Positions 1-11,374 of a DNA stretch of 64,000 nt are shown piece after piece. Origin of the DNA: Gigaspora margarita. Lineage: Eukaryota > Glomeromycota > Glomeromycetes > Diversisporales > Gigasporaceae. Numbering within the stretch: position 1 is the stretch's first letter; the number at the start of each line of letters is the position of its first letter. The notes below the pieces were generated by a model that ran no database searches, was not told where the DNA came from, and worked only from the letters and a program-made list of their open reading frames with translations. A program made the translations under genes and the position numbers. The DNA is taken from the NCBI GenBank assembly GCA_009809945.1, contig WTPW01000676.1, forward strand, positions 194,103 to 258,102, in the 5' to 3' direction.

Positions 1-316
1 ANTTNNTNNNNTNAANNANNNTNNTTNAAAAAAAATTAATTTATTTAATAAAAANATTAAGTTTATATATTACTATATTTAGTAATTCTATTTATTATAT
101 AAGTTATATTAAAATTACTAGTTTTGTACTAGTGTAACATTACACAAAATTGTGTTACCTTAATTATTTTAAAAACTACTGCATAGAATTTTATAGTTTT
201 TTTATTTAAAAGCCTTAGATTTAATAAACTTTTTATATAATTTTTAGCTTGATATTATATTTATTTAGCTTAGTATAAATTTTTAAAAAGTGACCACAAT
301 GCACTGTCAGCCCCTG
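1..316. other. AT-rich flank with ambiguous bases, no gene seen
   Basis: The first 55 bases hold scattered Ns. The rest is AT-rich sequence without a usable reading frame. It lies outside the left terminal repeat of the giant element. I could not find a target-site duplication matching the sequence beyond the right terminal repeat. Confidence 0.6.
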
Positions 317-772
317 TATCTAGCAAAGAACAAAAACTTTTACCTAAAATCAGCATGTCTGATTTTTGGTAAGATTTTGTTAAACAAAAACCAAAAGTCT
401 TACCGAAAAATAAAAATCTTACCAAAAAGTCTTACCAAAAAATTTTAATCTAGCAATGTTTTACCAAAAGTCACTAAAAATTACTATCTATTCTGAGTTT
501 TTTAAAGCTTTATCATGCAATCAGATATAATATTGGATTATATAATAGTCCTTAACATGTAATGGACACTGCCCTGAACTCAAGCTAGTGGGCTTATCAC
601 ATTTACTACACAGAACATGTACTTTAGCTTCCAATATTCATGATACCCCTCAGCTCACATACAGAGCCTACTACAAACCTTGCCAGTATTGTGTAAATAT
701 GAGCAGAAATATTCTCTAATCATTTTTGCTAATAGAAGAAAATAATTAATTAAAGAAAAAACTTTATAAAGA
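317..772 (+). repeat. Left terminal inverted repeat of the Polinton-like element
   Basis: Read in reverse complement, this segment matches 15825-17097 almost base for base once the LTR insertion there is skipped. Shared blocks include the stretch through AGATAGTAA, the CATTACAT segment and the AATTAATTATTTTCT end. The outer third is rich in repeats of TTGGTAAGACTTTTTGGTAA. The inner end is followed by a local duplication of AATTAATTAAAGAAAAAA (about 740 and 810). Confidence 0.85.
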
Positions 773-857
773 TAATATATTCCATTAAATATATACTATT
801 ATCAAGAAAAATAATTAATTAAAGAAAAAATTTATAAAGTATTATATACAAATCAGG

Positions 858-1602
858 ATGGCTAAAGGTAAAAGAATTTGTGATAGATGTGGTTATAACT
901 TTGCAACACCACATAAACTTTGTGATTATTTAGAAAGAAAATTCAAATACAAACCAATTTCTCAAATCACAATTCACTAAATCAAAGACCAAAAGTCAGA
1001 AGCCGGTCCAGGTCCAGTAACCTAAGCTTATAGAGAAGAAATACTCTTCGAGCAGAACAAAATTCAAGGGGCAATAAAAGATGCTGATATAGAATTGAAA
1101 CAATCTAATATTCAGCCAGATTTAATAAAAGAAAAGTATCTTAAAGCAGATAAAAATGCCCCAAAAGGTGAAATTCAATATAAGAAAAAATCTACTGATC
1201 CCTTAAGACAATACCAAAATATTAATTCTATATCTGTATAGGAGGTGATAGTTTCTTCTAGAAAAAACTTAGCATATGCATTTAATAAAAACATAAAAAC
1301 CAAAAATGAATATATAGACGCATTATATATGCCCCAGCTTATAGCATCCACTTGAGAAAAAATAGCTGAAGTTCCAAACAGAATTACAAGAAAATGAGCA
1401 AATCAAATCAGCATTAACCATATTATGCAAGTATACTAAAATGCAAAAATGTGGCAATTGATATTTTTCTATTTATAAAGAAACCTATCACAGAAGAGGA
1501 ATGAGATTAATTCTATCTAATGATGGTATAGATAACTATTTAACTCTTTCTGAACAAGAAATAGATAAGAAAATTAAGGAAATGTTAACTAGCAACTAAT
1601 CC
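858..1602 (+). pseudogene. C2H2-type zinc-finger protein of the giant element, decayed
   Basis: ATG at 858 opens a frame starting MAKGKRICDRCGYNF, followed by an H and K/R-rich stretch ending KYKP. This resembles the N-terminal C2H2 finger common in Polinton-encoded proteins; the second half of the finger is degraded (expected His/Cys replaced). Downstream the frame is interrupted by several stops and shifts, but coherent coding stretches persist (a lysine-rich middle, then RRGMRLILSNDGIDNYLTL near 1500), ending at TAA 1600-1602. It lies just inside the left terminal repeat, a usual place for the first Polinton gene. The function is unknown; DNA binding is only inferred from the finger. Confidence 0.5.
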
Positions 1603-2320
1603 GAATTGATAAAGTACTAGTTCAATAGGTGGCGCAAAGTGCCACCTATCTTATTTAGTATTTGCTATCCAGTCATTAAAGTATGCGTTACTATTGAGTT
1701 GGTTGTATTAGAATAATCATGATTTCTAATATGATTTATTATAAAGAATTTACTGATAGAGCATATATAATAGTAAAAGATTAGTATTTTAGTTATTATA
1801 ATTTCTACCGTAAGTTATCATAAAAAATTCTGTTACAAAACTTACTTGCTATTCCAGTGACTACAGTTTGTTGTTATGTATGGGATGGTTGCTTTAGAAT
1901 TAACATAATTTCTATTTTGAGTTACAATAAAGAATTCAATTATAGAATTTATTATTAATATAGTAAATACAATATTGGAATTGTTATTATTTCTATTATT
2001 AGTTATTGTTAATAATTCTGTTATGGAACTTACTAACTATTCCTTTACTATGGCATAGAGCTAAGATTTAGTTAGCTTGCATTAAAATTTTCATAATTTC
2101 TATCATAAGTTACTATAAAAAAAATTGTTACAAAACTTGCTATTTTGGTGACCACAGTGAGTAATTACCTGCTATTCTGGTTACTTGCTATTTCAGTAAC
2201 TATAGTTTGTTGCTAAAAGTGAATTGGTTGCATTGGAATTAACGTAATTTTACTATAAGTTACAGTAAAGAATTTAGATATAAAATTATTGCTAATGCAG
2301 TATGCATAAACTTAAAATTA

Positions 2321-2933
2321 GGCAATGCAAAGTCAATTTTTTGTTTTGCATAACTCACTGACCCAATTTTTCAAAAAAAAATTTTTTTTAAATTTAATTG
2401 TGCAAATCTATTTAATCTTTTCTTTGATGTCACTGTGGTGACAATTTTCTTGAATTATCCAATAGAACTGAACTCTATTACTACTATATGAGGTTAAAAT
2501 TGAGATAGTTCGCGATAGATTTTTTTATGATTTTTTGGAGTGAGTTAGTATCAGAATTATAATCCCCACTATAAAAAAATCACATTACAAAACCTATTTG
2601 CCAACCCAATTTTTTTTAAAAAAATGGTTTAAAAAAATTTCAATTGTGCCAATTATTCCGTTTTTGCTATTTAACATTTTTCTCCAGTATCACTGATGGC
2701 AGCTTTAATTTTTTCAAATTACCTAATAGATCTGAAAAAAAAAGTCTAAAATTTTCTGATTCTATGTAATGCAAACCAGAAAATTAACTTTGCATGGCTT
2801 TAGATTTGAACATAAGCACATTAATTTACAATAGATTAAAAAAAAAATAATAATAATAAAAAAAAATCCAACCCTCTGACTGAAATTTTGGAACTCCATG
2901 TTATGCAAAATGAAAAATTAACTTTGCGTGGCC
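2321..2933. mobile_element. PIF/Harbinger-like MITE (TTA target duplication)
   Basis: A 613-bp element begins GGCAATGCAAAGTCAATTTT and ends in the inverted form AATTAACTTTGCGTGGCC. It is flanked by TTA on both sides (2318-2320, 2934-2936). A 3-bp TWA duplication and GGCC-type ends are typical of PIF/Harbinger. An internal pair of the same ends near 2770-2810 suggests nesting or a compound copy. No transposase frame is present. Confidence 0.55.
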
Positions 2934-3543
2934 TTATTATTATAAGTTACTATTAAAAGTTCTGTTAAAGAACTTATCCACTACTATATTACTACAATGT
3001 GTAGTTAAAATTGAGAAGTTCACAACAGAATTTTCCTGATTTTCTGGCATAAGTTGCCATAAAAACATTCTGTTTAAGAACTTGCTAGCACAGTAGACAT
3101 AAAAGTTAAAGATAAGTTAGTATCAGAATTATAATTTTACTGCAAAAAATCGTATTACAAAACTTACCTGCTGACCTAAGTTTACAAAAAAAATCTTTTT
3201 TTAAAAATTTTAATTGTGCCAATTATTCTGTTTTTGCTTTTTAATTTTTTTCTCCAGTGTCACCGATGGCAGCCTTAATTTTCTCAAATTACCTGATAGA
3301 TTTGAAAAAAGATCTGATTCTATATTTGCAACTGAAAAATTAACTTTGCATGGCTTTAGATATGAATATAAGCATATTATTTAAAATATATTAAAAAAAA
3401 AAATAAAAAAAATCTACCCACCAATTGAAAGTTTGGAACTCCATTTTATACAAAATGAAAATTTAATTTTGTGTGGCCTTATTATAATTATTATTAAAAG
3501 TTACTATTAAAAATTCTTTACAGAATTTACTACTGCTCTATTA

Positions 3544-3616
3544 GGTCATGCAAAGTTAATTTTTCATTTTGCATAACTTGATGTTTCAAAATTTCGGTTG
3601 GCAGGTCAGAATTTTC

Positions 3617-3648
<32 letters not shown>

Positions 3649-3909
3649 ACTTTGCGTGGCATAAATCAATTCATGTTCACATCTAAGATCACGCAAAGTT
3701 AATTCTTCAGTTTGCATAACATGGAATCAGAAAATTTTGTTTTTTTTATCAGACCTATTGGGTAATTCCAGAAAATTAAGGTTATCATTGAGAGAAAAAA
3801 ATTAAATGGCAAATTGGAAGAATTGGCACAATAGGAATTTAAAAAAATATTTTTTTGAAAAAATTGGATCAGCAGGTTATGCAAAATGAAAAATTAACTT
3901 TGCGTGGCC
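3544..3909. mobile_element. PIF/Harbinger-like MITE, second copy
   Basis: This is a 366-bp element. Its left end, GGTCATGCAAAGTTAATT, is inverted at the right end as AATTAACTTTGCGTGGCC, and TTA lies on both sides (3541-3543, 3910-3912). An internal inverted end lies near 3690. It belongs to the same family as 2321-2933 and 37844-38830. Confidence 0.55.
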
Positions 3910-4679
3910 TTACTACAATGTGTGTTAAAATTGAGATAGTTCACAATAAAGTCTTTCTGATTTTCTAAAGGTTAAAGATGAGTTAGTATAGGAATTATAA
4001 TTCCTATTGTAAAAAATTATACTACAAAAACTTACCTGCTGATCCAATTTTACAAAAAAAAGTTATTTTTTAAATTTTAATTGTACCAATTATTTCGGTT
4101 TTGCTATTTAATTTTTTTCTTCAGTATCATCGATGGCAGCCATAATTTTCTCAAATTACCTGATAGATCTAAAAAAAAAATCCAAAATTTTTTGATTCTA
4201 TGTTATGCAAACCAAAAAATTAACTTTGCGTGGTTTTAGATATGAACATGAGTATATTAATTTACAATAGATTAAAAAAAGAATAAAAAAACTATTTTCC
4301 GATTTTATCAAGAATTACTATTAAGAATTTTCATATAAAACTTGCTCATTATTGTAATAATTACAATATGTAGTTAAGGGAGTTAGTTTGCGTTGAAATC
4401 ATTATAGCTTTATTATAAAACCTTACTATTCTGCCGATACACAATGTGACTCACTACATATGAATTAACGTTATCCATATCTCAGTTAATTTAAGATATA
4501 AAATACAAATAACGTATGGAAGCGATTTTTTAAATCTGAAAGATGCAAAGTGTACGCGAAAATCAATTTTTCAAAAAAATAATAGAAATGACAACTGGTT
4601 ATTAATTTATAGTAATACAGATTCATCTTAGCTGATCATCATATTTAAATTTTCCCATGGCTTGATTTTAGTTTAGTTT

Positions 4680-5320
4680 TTCTCACACTCTGGTCACATT
4701 TCCTGAAGATGACCAACCAAAAACGTTTAAACAGGACAAATGTTGTAATTATTACAAATTTAATGAATCGACATTAAAAATTTAGTGAATCTGGCAAGAG
4801 ATTGAAGTTTTTCTCACAATTTGGTCACGTTTTCTAAAGATGATCAACCAAAAACGTTTAAATAAATGAACTCTGAATTAGAAGGTTTAGACTGATGTCA
4901 CGTTTTCTGAAGATAATCAATCAAAAATGGTTAAATAGGGTAATTATTGAATCGGCATAGACAGATCAAAGTTTTTCTCACACTCTGGCCACGTTTTCTG
5001 CAGATGACCAATCAAAAATGTTTAAATGGACAAACTCTGACCAAAAACGTTTAAATGAATGAACTCTGAATTAGAAGGTTTAGACTGATATTACGTTTTC
5101 TGAAAATGATCAATCAAAAACAGTTAAATGGGGAACAAATATTGTAATTATTGAATCGGCATAAACAGATCAAAGTTTTTCTCACACTCTGGCCACGTTT
5201 TCTGAAGATGAACAATCAAAAACATTTAAATAGACAAACTCTGAATTAGAAGGTTTAGATAGATGAAGATGACTAATCAAAAACGTTTAAATGGACAAAC
5301 TCTGAATTAGAAGCTTTAGA
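4680..5320 (+). repeat. Tandem array, about 85-bp degenerate unit
   Basis: At least six diverged copies contain TTTTTCTCACACTCTGG, CACGTTTTCTGAAGATGA, CCAATCAAAAACGTTTAAAT and CTCTGAATTAGAAGGTTTAG in this order, some truncated. It sits directly against the start of the recognisable polymerase sequence. No coding frame was seen. Confidence 0.7.
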
Positions 5321-5339
5321 TTTATTGAAGCTTATACCC

Positions 5340-8300
5340 TTTGTCGAACATATGGAGGATCCTATATTTTTACTCCCAAAAGGCTTGCCAATACAAAGTG
5401 CACTATCAATCCAGACAATTCAGATATTATAGATCTGGCTACAGGTAAGCCCATAAATAATTGTCTTAAAGGTGCATTAGAATATTATTTTGCAGATAAG
5501 AATGAAATTACAGACCACTTGGGAAGGCATATATATAGAGCAAAAAACCTTTGAAAATACTTAGATATTATTAAGATAGATAGTGTTCCTATACCTACTT
5601 CAGTTTGCTCATGTATCTTTAATAAGATTGAAGAGTGGGAATGAAAAGAAGAAGCAGATACTTGCAAACTAGTAATAGCTAGCAAGAACTATAATAGACA
5701 ACATATTATATATCTTATGGCTCTTACAGATATTACCAAATCTGAAGCTGACAAGTATGGACAAAAAAACCACTTTCTTTGGATCAAAAATCCAGATGAA
5801 TTGGTTTATAAAGATACAAAGTAATGTAAAAAAAGTATCTTTGTAATTGATGCTTTTAAAGTTTTCCTTCAGAAAAATCTTTAGCCTATCATCAAGAGCA
5901 TTGTTCAGGATTGGGGAAGCAACTCAAAGGGTCACTTTATCTACCAAGAATGTCAATGATTTTGAGAAGTTTAAAAATTATGCCCAGATGATTAATGCCC
6001 TATGTATAATTATAGCAGATTTTGAAGTGTACAACAAGAAATATAATGAAAATTATAGAGGGCAAATGCGTAAACTCGCAGAACAAAAAGATAATAGCTT
6101 CTGCTATTTGGTTCACTGGATCGATACTAGAGGTGTATAGGTCCTTTTTTATACCAGAAAAAAATACTACACAAGAATTTGTCCAAAGAATTGATAAAGA
6201 GTTGGTTGAAATTAATAAGATTTTGCTATTAAGTATGACCAAATTGTAACAAAAGAAGACAAGAAAAAATTTGCCAAAACAGATACCTGTTGGATTTGTA
6301 AAAAAAAATTCAATATAGATAATAATAAGGTTTGGGATTATTGTCATATAACAGGTAAGTTTTGAGGACCTGCCCACAATATCTATAATCTCAAACTTCA
6401 AATAGAACCCTAAAAGACACCCATTCCTGTAGTTTTTCATAATTTTTGAGGCTATGATTCTCACTTGGTCTGTGAATCTGTTGGAAAATCTGCTAATGCA
6501 TATAAATAAAAGTTATAGCTAAAACATTTGAGAGATACAAGTCTATGAAGGTAGATTAGCTTAAATACATAGATTGCATGTAGTTCATGAATAATAGTTT
6601 GGCCAATCTTACAAAAAATTTAAAAGATAATCACCCAATATCAACTAAGCACTTCAAAGATCTAGGCTATATAAAAGAGCAATTAGATTTAGTATATTAC
6701 AAAGGAGTTTACCTCTACGAATATATTGATTCGCAAGATAGATTCTTAGAGACTGAGCTTCTACCAATCTATGAATTTAGCATATATTTTTATAGTAAAA
6801 TTAGCAAAAAGATTATGATCATGCCCAAAAAGTATGGAAGGAATTTAACTGCCAGAATCTAGAAGAGTATCATAATCTCTATTTTAAAACTGATGTAATT
6901 AGTCTTGCTAATATCTGGACCCAATTCTGAAAGACATGTATGCAATATTACAAACTGATCCTAGCCACTATGTCTCTGCACTTGCTTTAGCCTAAGATGC
7001 TATGCTCAAGATGACAGAAGTTAAAATCAAACTCTTCACTAATATGGCTATGCATGATTTTATTGAAAAAGCTAAGTGTAGAGGCATATTAATGGCAAGT
7101 CAAAGATATTTTACAGCTAACAATCCTAAGAGGGATAAGGTATTTAACCTATCTAAATCTACATCATGGATCTCATATATCGATGCAAACAATCTTTATA
7201 GTTGGGCTATGAGCTAGTATTTGTCTATTGGAAATTATTAATAGAAGACAAATCGGAAATATTTGTTTAAGAATCCTGGCATGCAAAAGAAATATTTCAA
7301 TATAGCTCTCAGAATTAAGCTAGATTCAAAATAAGGATTATTCTTAAATATTAAGGCACACTTTTCTTTAAAAACTCATGACTATTTGAGTAATTTACTT
7401 TTGGCAGTAGAGAATATGTCTGTAAATAAAAATATGTTGTGCCTCTATACTACAAAGCTTGTAGATTACTTGGATGGTGAGCAGTTTTCAGCAACAGAAA
7501 AATTAGTACCCCATCTTGGACCACGAAAAGATTATATTATTCATTACCAAGAACTCCAATATTATATAAAATTGGATATGATAGTTGATAAGGTTACAGA
7601 AATCCTATCATTCGACCAAACTAACTGGCTTGCTCTTTATATAGCCTTTAATATGGAAAAGCAATAAGGTGCTAAGAATGCTTTTGAGAAAGACTTCTTC
7701 AAACTCATGAACAATTCAGTATATGGTAAAACTATGGAAAATGTTCATAAGTACCAAGATATCAAACTTATAAGAATGGTTAATGAACACAACAAAAAGC
7801 CTTTCTTGAATAAAATTTGTAATCCTTCATTTAAGTATGCTAGACAACTTGGACCTTTACTTATAGGAGCACATATGAGAAAAGCTAATATTGTTTTTAA
7901 CAAGCCTATAATTGACAGAGCATCAGTTCTAGGCCTTAGCAAACTTTTAATATATTATTTCTGGTATGGGTATATAAAAGAGATATTGTAATAAAGCCCA
8001 GCTCAGATATATGGATACAGACTCATTTATATTTCAAGTTGAAACTGAGAACATTTATAAAAACATGGCAAAGCAACCTGAGCTTTTCGACCTTAATGAT
8101 TCAAAAACAATAGGCCTTTTCAAAGATGAGACTCTAGACAATTTAATTACAGAATCCTATCATATTTGAGCCAAGTCATACCACTATATTTTAGCAGACA
8201 AGTCTACGAAGTCTAAATATAAAGAAGTTAGCAAAAAGAAAATAAGTAAAATGGCTATAGATACATATTTCCTATCTTTAGGTAGCTTACTTTTAGATGA

Positions 8301-8668
8301 ACCAGTAGACATTACCGAGATCTTTGATTCTATGACCCAAGTGTATCAAGACTGTCTCTTTGACAAAGAAGTATTCTATGCTAAGAATGCGGGAATATGA
8401 TCCAAAGACCATATATTATCTTTGGTTGAATCAGAAAAGAAGGCTCTTTGCCCTATAGATACTAAGCATTAGATATTATCTGATGGAATAACTAGTTTGC
8501 TATATGGACATTGGTGAACAACAGTTTATAAAATATGGTAAAAGATAATATACCTATGAAGTAGCAGAAAAAAGAGCTATAACATGCAAGCTTCCAGAAA
8601 AATATCAAAATAAAAACATGTCTCAATATCTAGCTTACTGCAATAAGTTAGTATTAAGACTGAGTTAA
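5340..8668 (+). pseudogene. Protein-primed family-B DNA polymerase (Polinton pPolB), dead
   Basis: Coding remnants run through to TAA near 8668, broken by frameshifts and many stops. Order of parts: an N-terminal region; an endonuclease-VII-like zinc region (CWICKKKF ... CHITG, about 6285-6360); the exonuclease motif IIADFE (about 6010); polymerase motif A as YIDANNLYSWAM (about 7178-7211); motif B as KLMNNSVYGKTMENV (about 7700-7743); and motif C as YMDTDSF (about 8010-8030). Known Polinton polymerases replicate the element from a terminal protein primer. Several stops fall where the family has Arg, Trp or Gln (TGA at 6363, 6447, 6928; TAA at 6993; TAG at 7215), all explainable by C-to-T or G-to-A changes. 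The N-terminus is missing behind the satellite block. Confidence 0.85.
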
Positions 8669-8815
8669 TATATATATATATTTTTCTAGCATAATAAATA
8701 TTCATTTAATTGCGAGAAGGCAGATGTTAAGAATAATATATCTTGGATTTGATGAAGATATTAAAAAATATAATTACATTTTTTTAAAGATCGTCACTAA
8801 ACACATGATACTATT

Positions 8816-8893
8816 CTCTTATAGCTTAGTATCAGGTGATATAATATGTTACTAAATATATAATATTGCTCTCTTTTAGCTTAGTATCAGGTG
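8816..8893 (+). repeat. Pair of 22-bp direct repeats between converging genes
   Basis: CTTAGTATCAGGTG with an upstream CTCTTWTAG context occurs twice about 56 bp apart, between the end of the polymerase and the end of the RING gene. Nothing else is recognised in 8669-8965. Confidence 0.5.
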
Positions 8894-8965
8894 CTCACCT
8901 TTTTTGGCAATATTTCTCAAAAGCATAGCAAAAATAATTTATCACGAGAAAATATATAATTTTAT

Positions 8966-9830
8966 TTAATCAGTTAACATTGGTTCTATTTTCCCATCTA
9001 GATCTAAATTATCTAATTGATTTTTTAATATATTCAGGTTTAAAAAAGTAGTTCTAACTTTTTCTTGAATGGTTTTTATTACTTTATTATTAAATCTTCC
9101 AAAAGCTAATGGGCTAATTTTTCTAATTTGCTTAATATCATTCCTTTCTAAACCTTCTATACTAAATATCTTTTAAATATTTATAGCTGAGTGTTTCTTC
9201 TTGTTAAAAATATTATGAGACATGTCAGAGGGAAATTGGTTCTTAATTTCTGTATTAAGCAAGGTTTGAGCAGTTTTAAGAGGGTGGTTAGTTTCAAATT
9301 CTGCTAGTTTTTTACTAATGCTTCCCCAAGAAGATAGTAAGAATCAAGAACTCTATATTCTGCACTGAAAACTTCACATATTCTTTCTTCAAGAATTTTT
9401 TCAGCTTGAACTATTTTGTCATATATTTTAACAATATCATTTTATAAGTTATAGAATTTTCTATACCCATACTTTTAGATGTTGGACTAAAGCTTTGTTT
9501 TTCTTTGGATAAGTATTTAAAAAGTTTTTCAACCATGTATTCTTCTTCTTTTAAAAGTGTTAGTGTATTATTATTATCTCTAGAATAAATAGGCTGTTGG
9601 CATTGAGGACATGCCATATTATTTTTTAAGGAAATAATAATACATCTAAGATGGAAGCTATGAAGGCAGGTCAATATTGTAATTGGTTCCAAATTAGCTC
9701 CATTTGGTTCAAATAATGATTTAGGTTTATTACACAATAAACATGTTTTAGGTTCTTCTTGAGATATATTTAATTCTATTTTTTTTGAGAATTGGTAGTG
9801 CTTTGAGCAAGAATTGTGAAAAGGCTATAG
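8966..9830 (-). pseudogene. RING-H2 finger protein of the giant element, decayed
   Basis: Read on the minus strand, the N-terminal part holds CLLC (about 9735-9746), then CLHSFHLRC and CPQC (about 9600-9670). This is a C-x2-C ... C-x-H-x2-H-x2-C ... C-P-x-C RING-type zinc finger, the fold of many E3 ubiquitin ligases. A downstream helical part continues after a frameshift near 9411 (DKIVQAEKILEERI) and another near 9320 (LAEFETNHPLKTAQTLL), ending at TAA 8966-8968. A ubiquitin-ligase role is inferred only from the fold. It is transcribed towards the polymerase. RING proteins are a variable part of some Polintons and large DNA viruses, so membership in the element is plausible. Confidence 0.65.
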
Positions 9831-9895
9831 ATACAGGGTTTTATATTTTTAAAATATATCAATTTATAATAGCTAGAACTTACTAGAAGATTCTA

Positions 9896-10504
9896 TTAAT
9901 AGTCATGACTTTTGTCAAGTTCTCTTGCTCTATCCTCTAAACCAAGTATATAAACAAGGCTCTTTAAATTACTATTAACCCAATTTGGTAACTTTTGTTT
10001 TTCTTGCTGATTTGTTATTTCTATTTTCTTCTCTTCTGCTAAAAGAGAATCATAAAAAGATGGGCGTGGATTTATTAACTTACCTTCTAATTCACCTATC
10101 TTAGCTTCAAGAGAAAGAATTGTGATTTTGTCAATGGATAAAGCTTTCTGGACCAAAGTTGTCTTTTTCTTTAGTGTTTTAATATTTGATTTAAGCATGT
10201 TAATTTTGTTAGAATAAGACTTTAGTTCAGAAATAAGTTGGGATCTAACCTTTGTAGTAGATTCATTCACCTGGTTAATCTTATTTTCAATATTGGCATA
10301 GATTTGTTGAAACTCTTCCTCTCATTCTGAATACTTGGCTAGCAACTTCTTGCCAAAATCATTAATTTCAGCCTTAGATTTAAGAGTAGAATATAATTTT
10401 TCTTTAAACTCTTACTCATAAGCACTACCAAGTCATTGGCTAACCCCTCTAAAGGAACTATTACTTTTATTATTGATATCTTTCAAAGTATAAACATTGG
10501 TCAT
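9896..10504 (-). pseudogene. Coiled-coil protein of the giant element
   Basis: ATG at 10502-10504 starts MTNVYTLKDINNK, and one frame then runs 203 codons to TAA at 9896. It is interrupted by three stops (TGA, TAA, TGA) in the first 70 codons; the last 125 codons are open. Heptad-like Leu/Ile/Lys patterning (SNKINMLKSNIKTLKKKT, ILSLEAKIGELEGKL) indicates a long coiled coil. No enzymatic motif is seen. It shares the minus strand with the RING gene. A structural role is a guess. Confidence 0.55.
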
Positions 10505-10770
10505 AATCTTTTTTTGGTTTATTTTTTAGTATAGTAAAAAAAAATTAAGTAAAATTTATATTCAGAATAATAAATACTTTCAGTTTCTTTAGAATTTTCT
10601 ATGTATCAAATTCTTCCAGAATCTTCTATTTATCCTGTATATTCTATATATCCAGAATATTTTCTTTCTATATATCCTATATATTAGAAATAATATATAC
10701 TTTATAGATATCCTATTTAATAAATTATTTTAGAATAATATATTAGATATATAGATATAAAAAATTACTA

Positions 10771-11273
10771 CTATGCTTAGACAATGCATGAAATATGATG
10801 CTCCTTCTTTTTCATTAGCAAATTATAATTTTATTATGCAACACTATAATGAGAGACCAAGGTCTAAAGTTTAAATGTGCTAAAAGAAAAATATAGACAC
10901 ACAAAAATGTATTTATCAGATATGAAGAGGTGAAAAAAAATAGGGTTGCATGGGATCAACTGATTTATTTATTTAATTCTGAAGAAACTACTAGTACAAA
11001 AATTTTTGAGAACTCGAATAATACAGATTTTCAAAATGAATACAATTCTACTATTTTAGCACTAGAAAATATAGAGCATAATATTGGATTAGACCCTGTC
11101 CTTCTACAAATTCAAAAAATTCTGTTAACAAACCATTGTCTTACTCTAAAGTAAAGCATTGCGAAAAGGCAGGTTCAAAAAAGTTTGAATATTAGCAAAG
11201 AAGATCTTAATGCATTTTACAAAAAAGAAGCTATTCAAGATAAAAAAAAAATATAGCAAAATATAAATGTATA
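10771..11273 (+). pseudogene. Small unrecognised gene of the giant element
   Basis: Coding-like sequence starts with MLRQCMKYDAPSFSL and, after a frameshift near 10890, continues as YEEVKKNRVAWDQLIYLF. It passes one TAA near 11152 in the same frame and continues SIAKRQVQKSLNISKEDL to TAG 11271-11273. The total is about 165 codons, acidic then basic. I do not recognise a family. The reading frame on both sides of the stop supports a real but dead gene. Confidence 0.4.
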
Positions 11274-11374
11274 CTAGCCAAGTAAAAGATTTAGCTCATC
11301 ATAGAATGATAAGAGCTTTTCACATAACTCATTGAGAATTTTTTTGGCATTGAAAGTATCAAATAACATTTTTT

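Larger units (their letters stand above)
1640..4680 (+). repeat. AT-rich satellite block inserted in the giant element
   Basis: This stretch has no coherent frame. It is built of a degenerate unit of roughly 100-150 bp with recurring pieces such as TTCTGTTACAAAACTTAC, TTTCTATCATAAGTTACTAT and GTTAGTTTGCATTAAAATT. The same family occurs at 20640-21420 (opposite orientation), 30760-31620 and 58800-59480. At least two MITEs with GCAAAGTTAATTTTTC ends are embedded in it. It separates the C2H2 gene from the polymerase gene and probably replaced or pushed away the polymerase N-terminus. Confidence 0.7.

Noticed and set aside
4680-5320. CRISPR array
   Set aside because: Repeats are diverged, spacers are not unique, there are no cas genes and the setting is eukaryotic; it is an ordinary tandem array.
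6000-6464. 154-codon minus-strand frame
   Set aside because: It is a shadow of the plus-strand polymerase sequence, which carries the recognised motifs.
5340-10504. TGA used as a sense codon (recoded genetic code) in the giant element
   Set aside because: TGA stops fall at positions where the family has Arg, and TAA, TAG and frameshifts are also present, so decay explains the pattern better.
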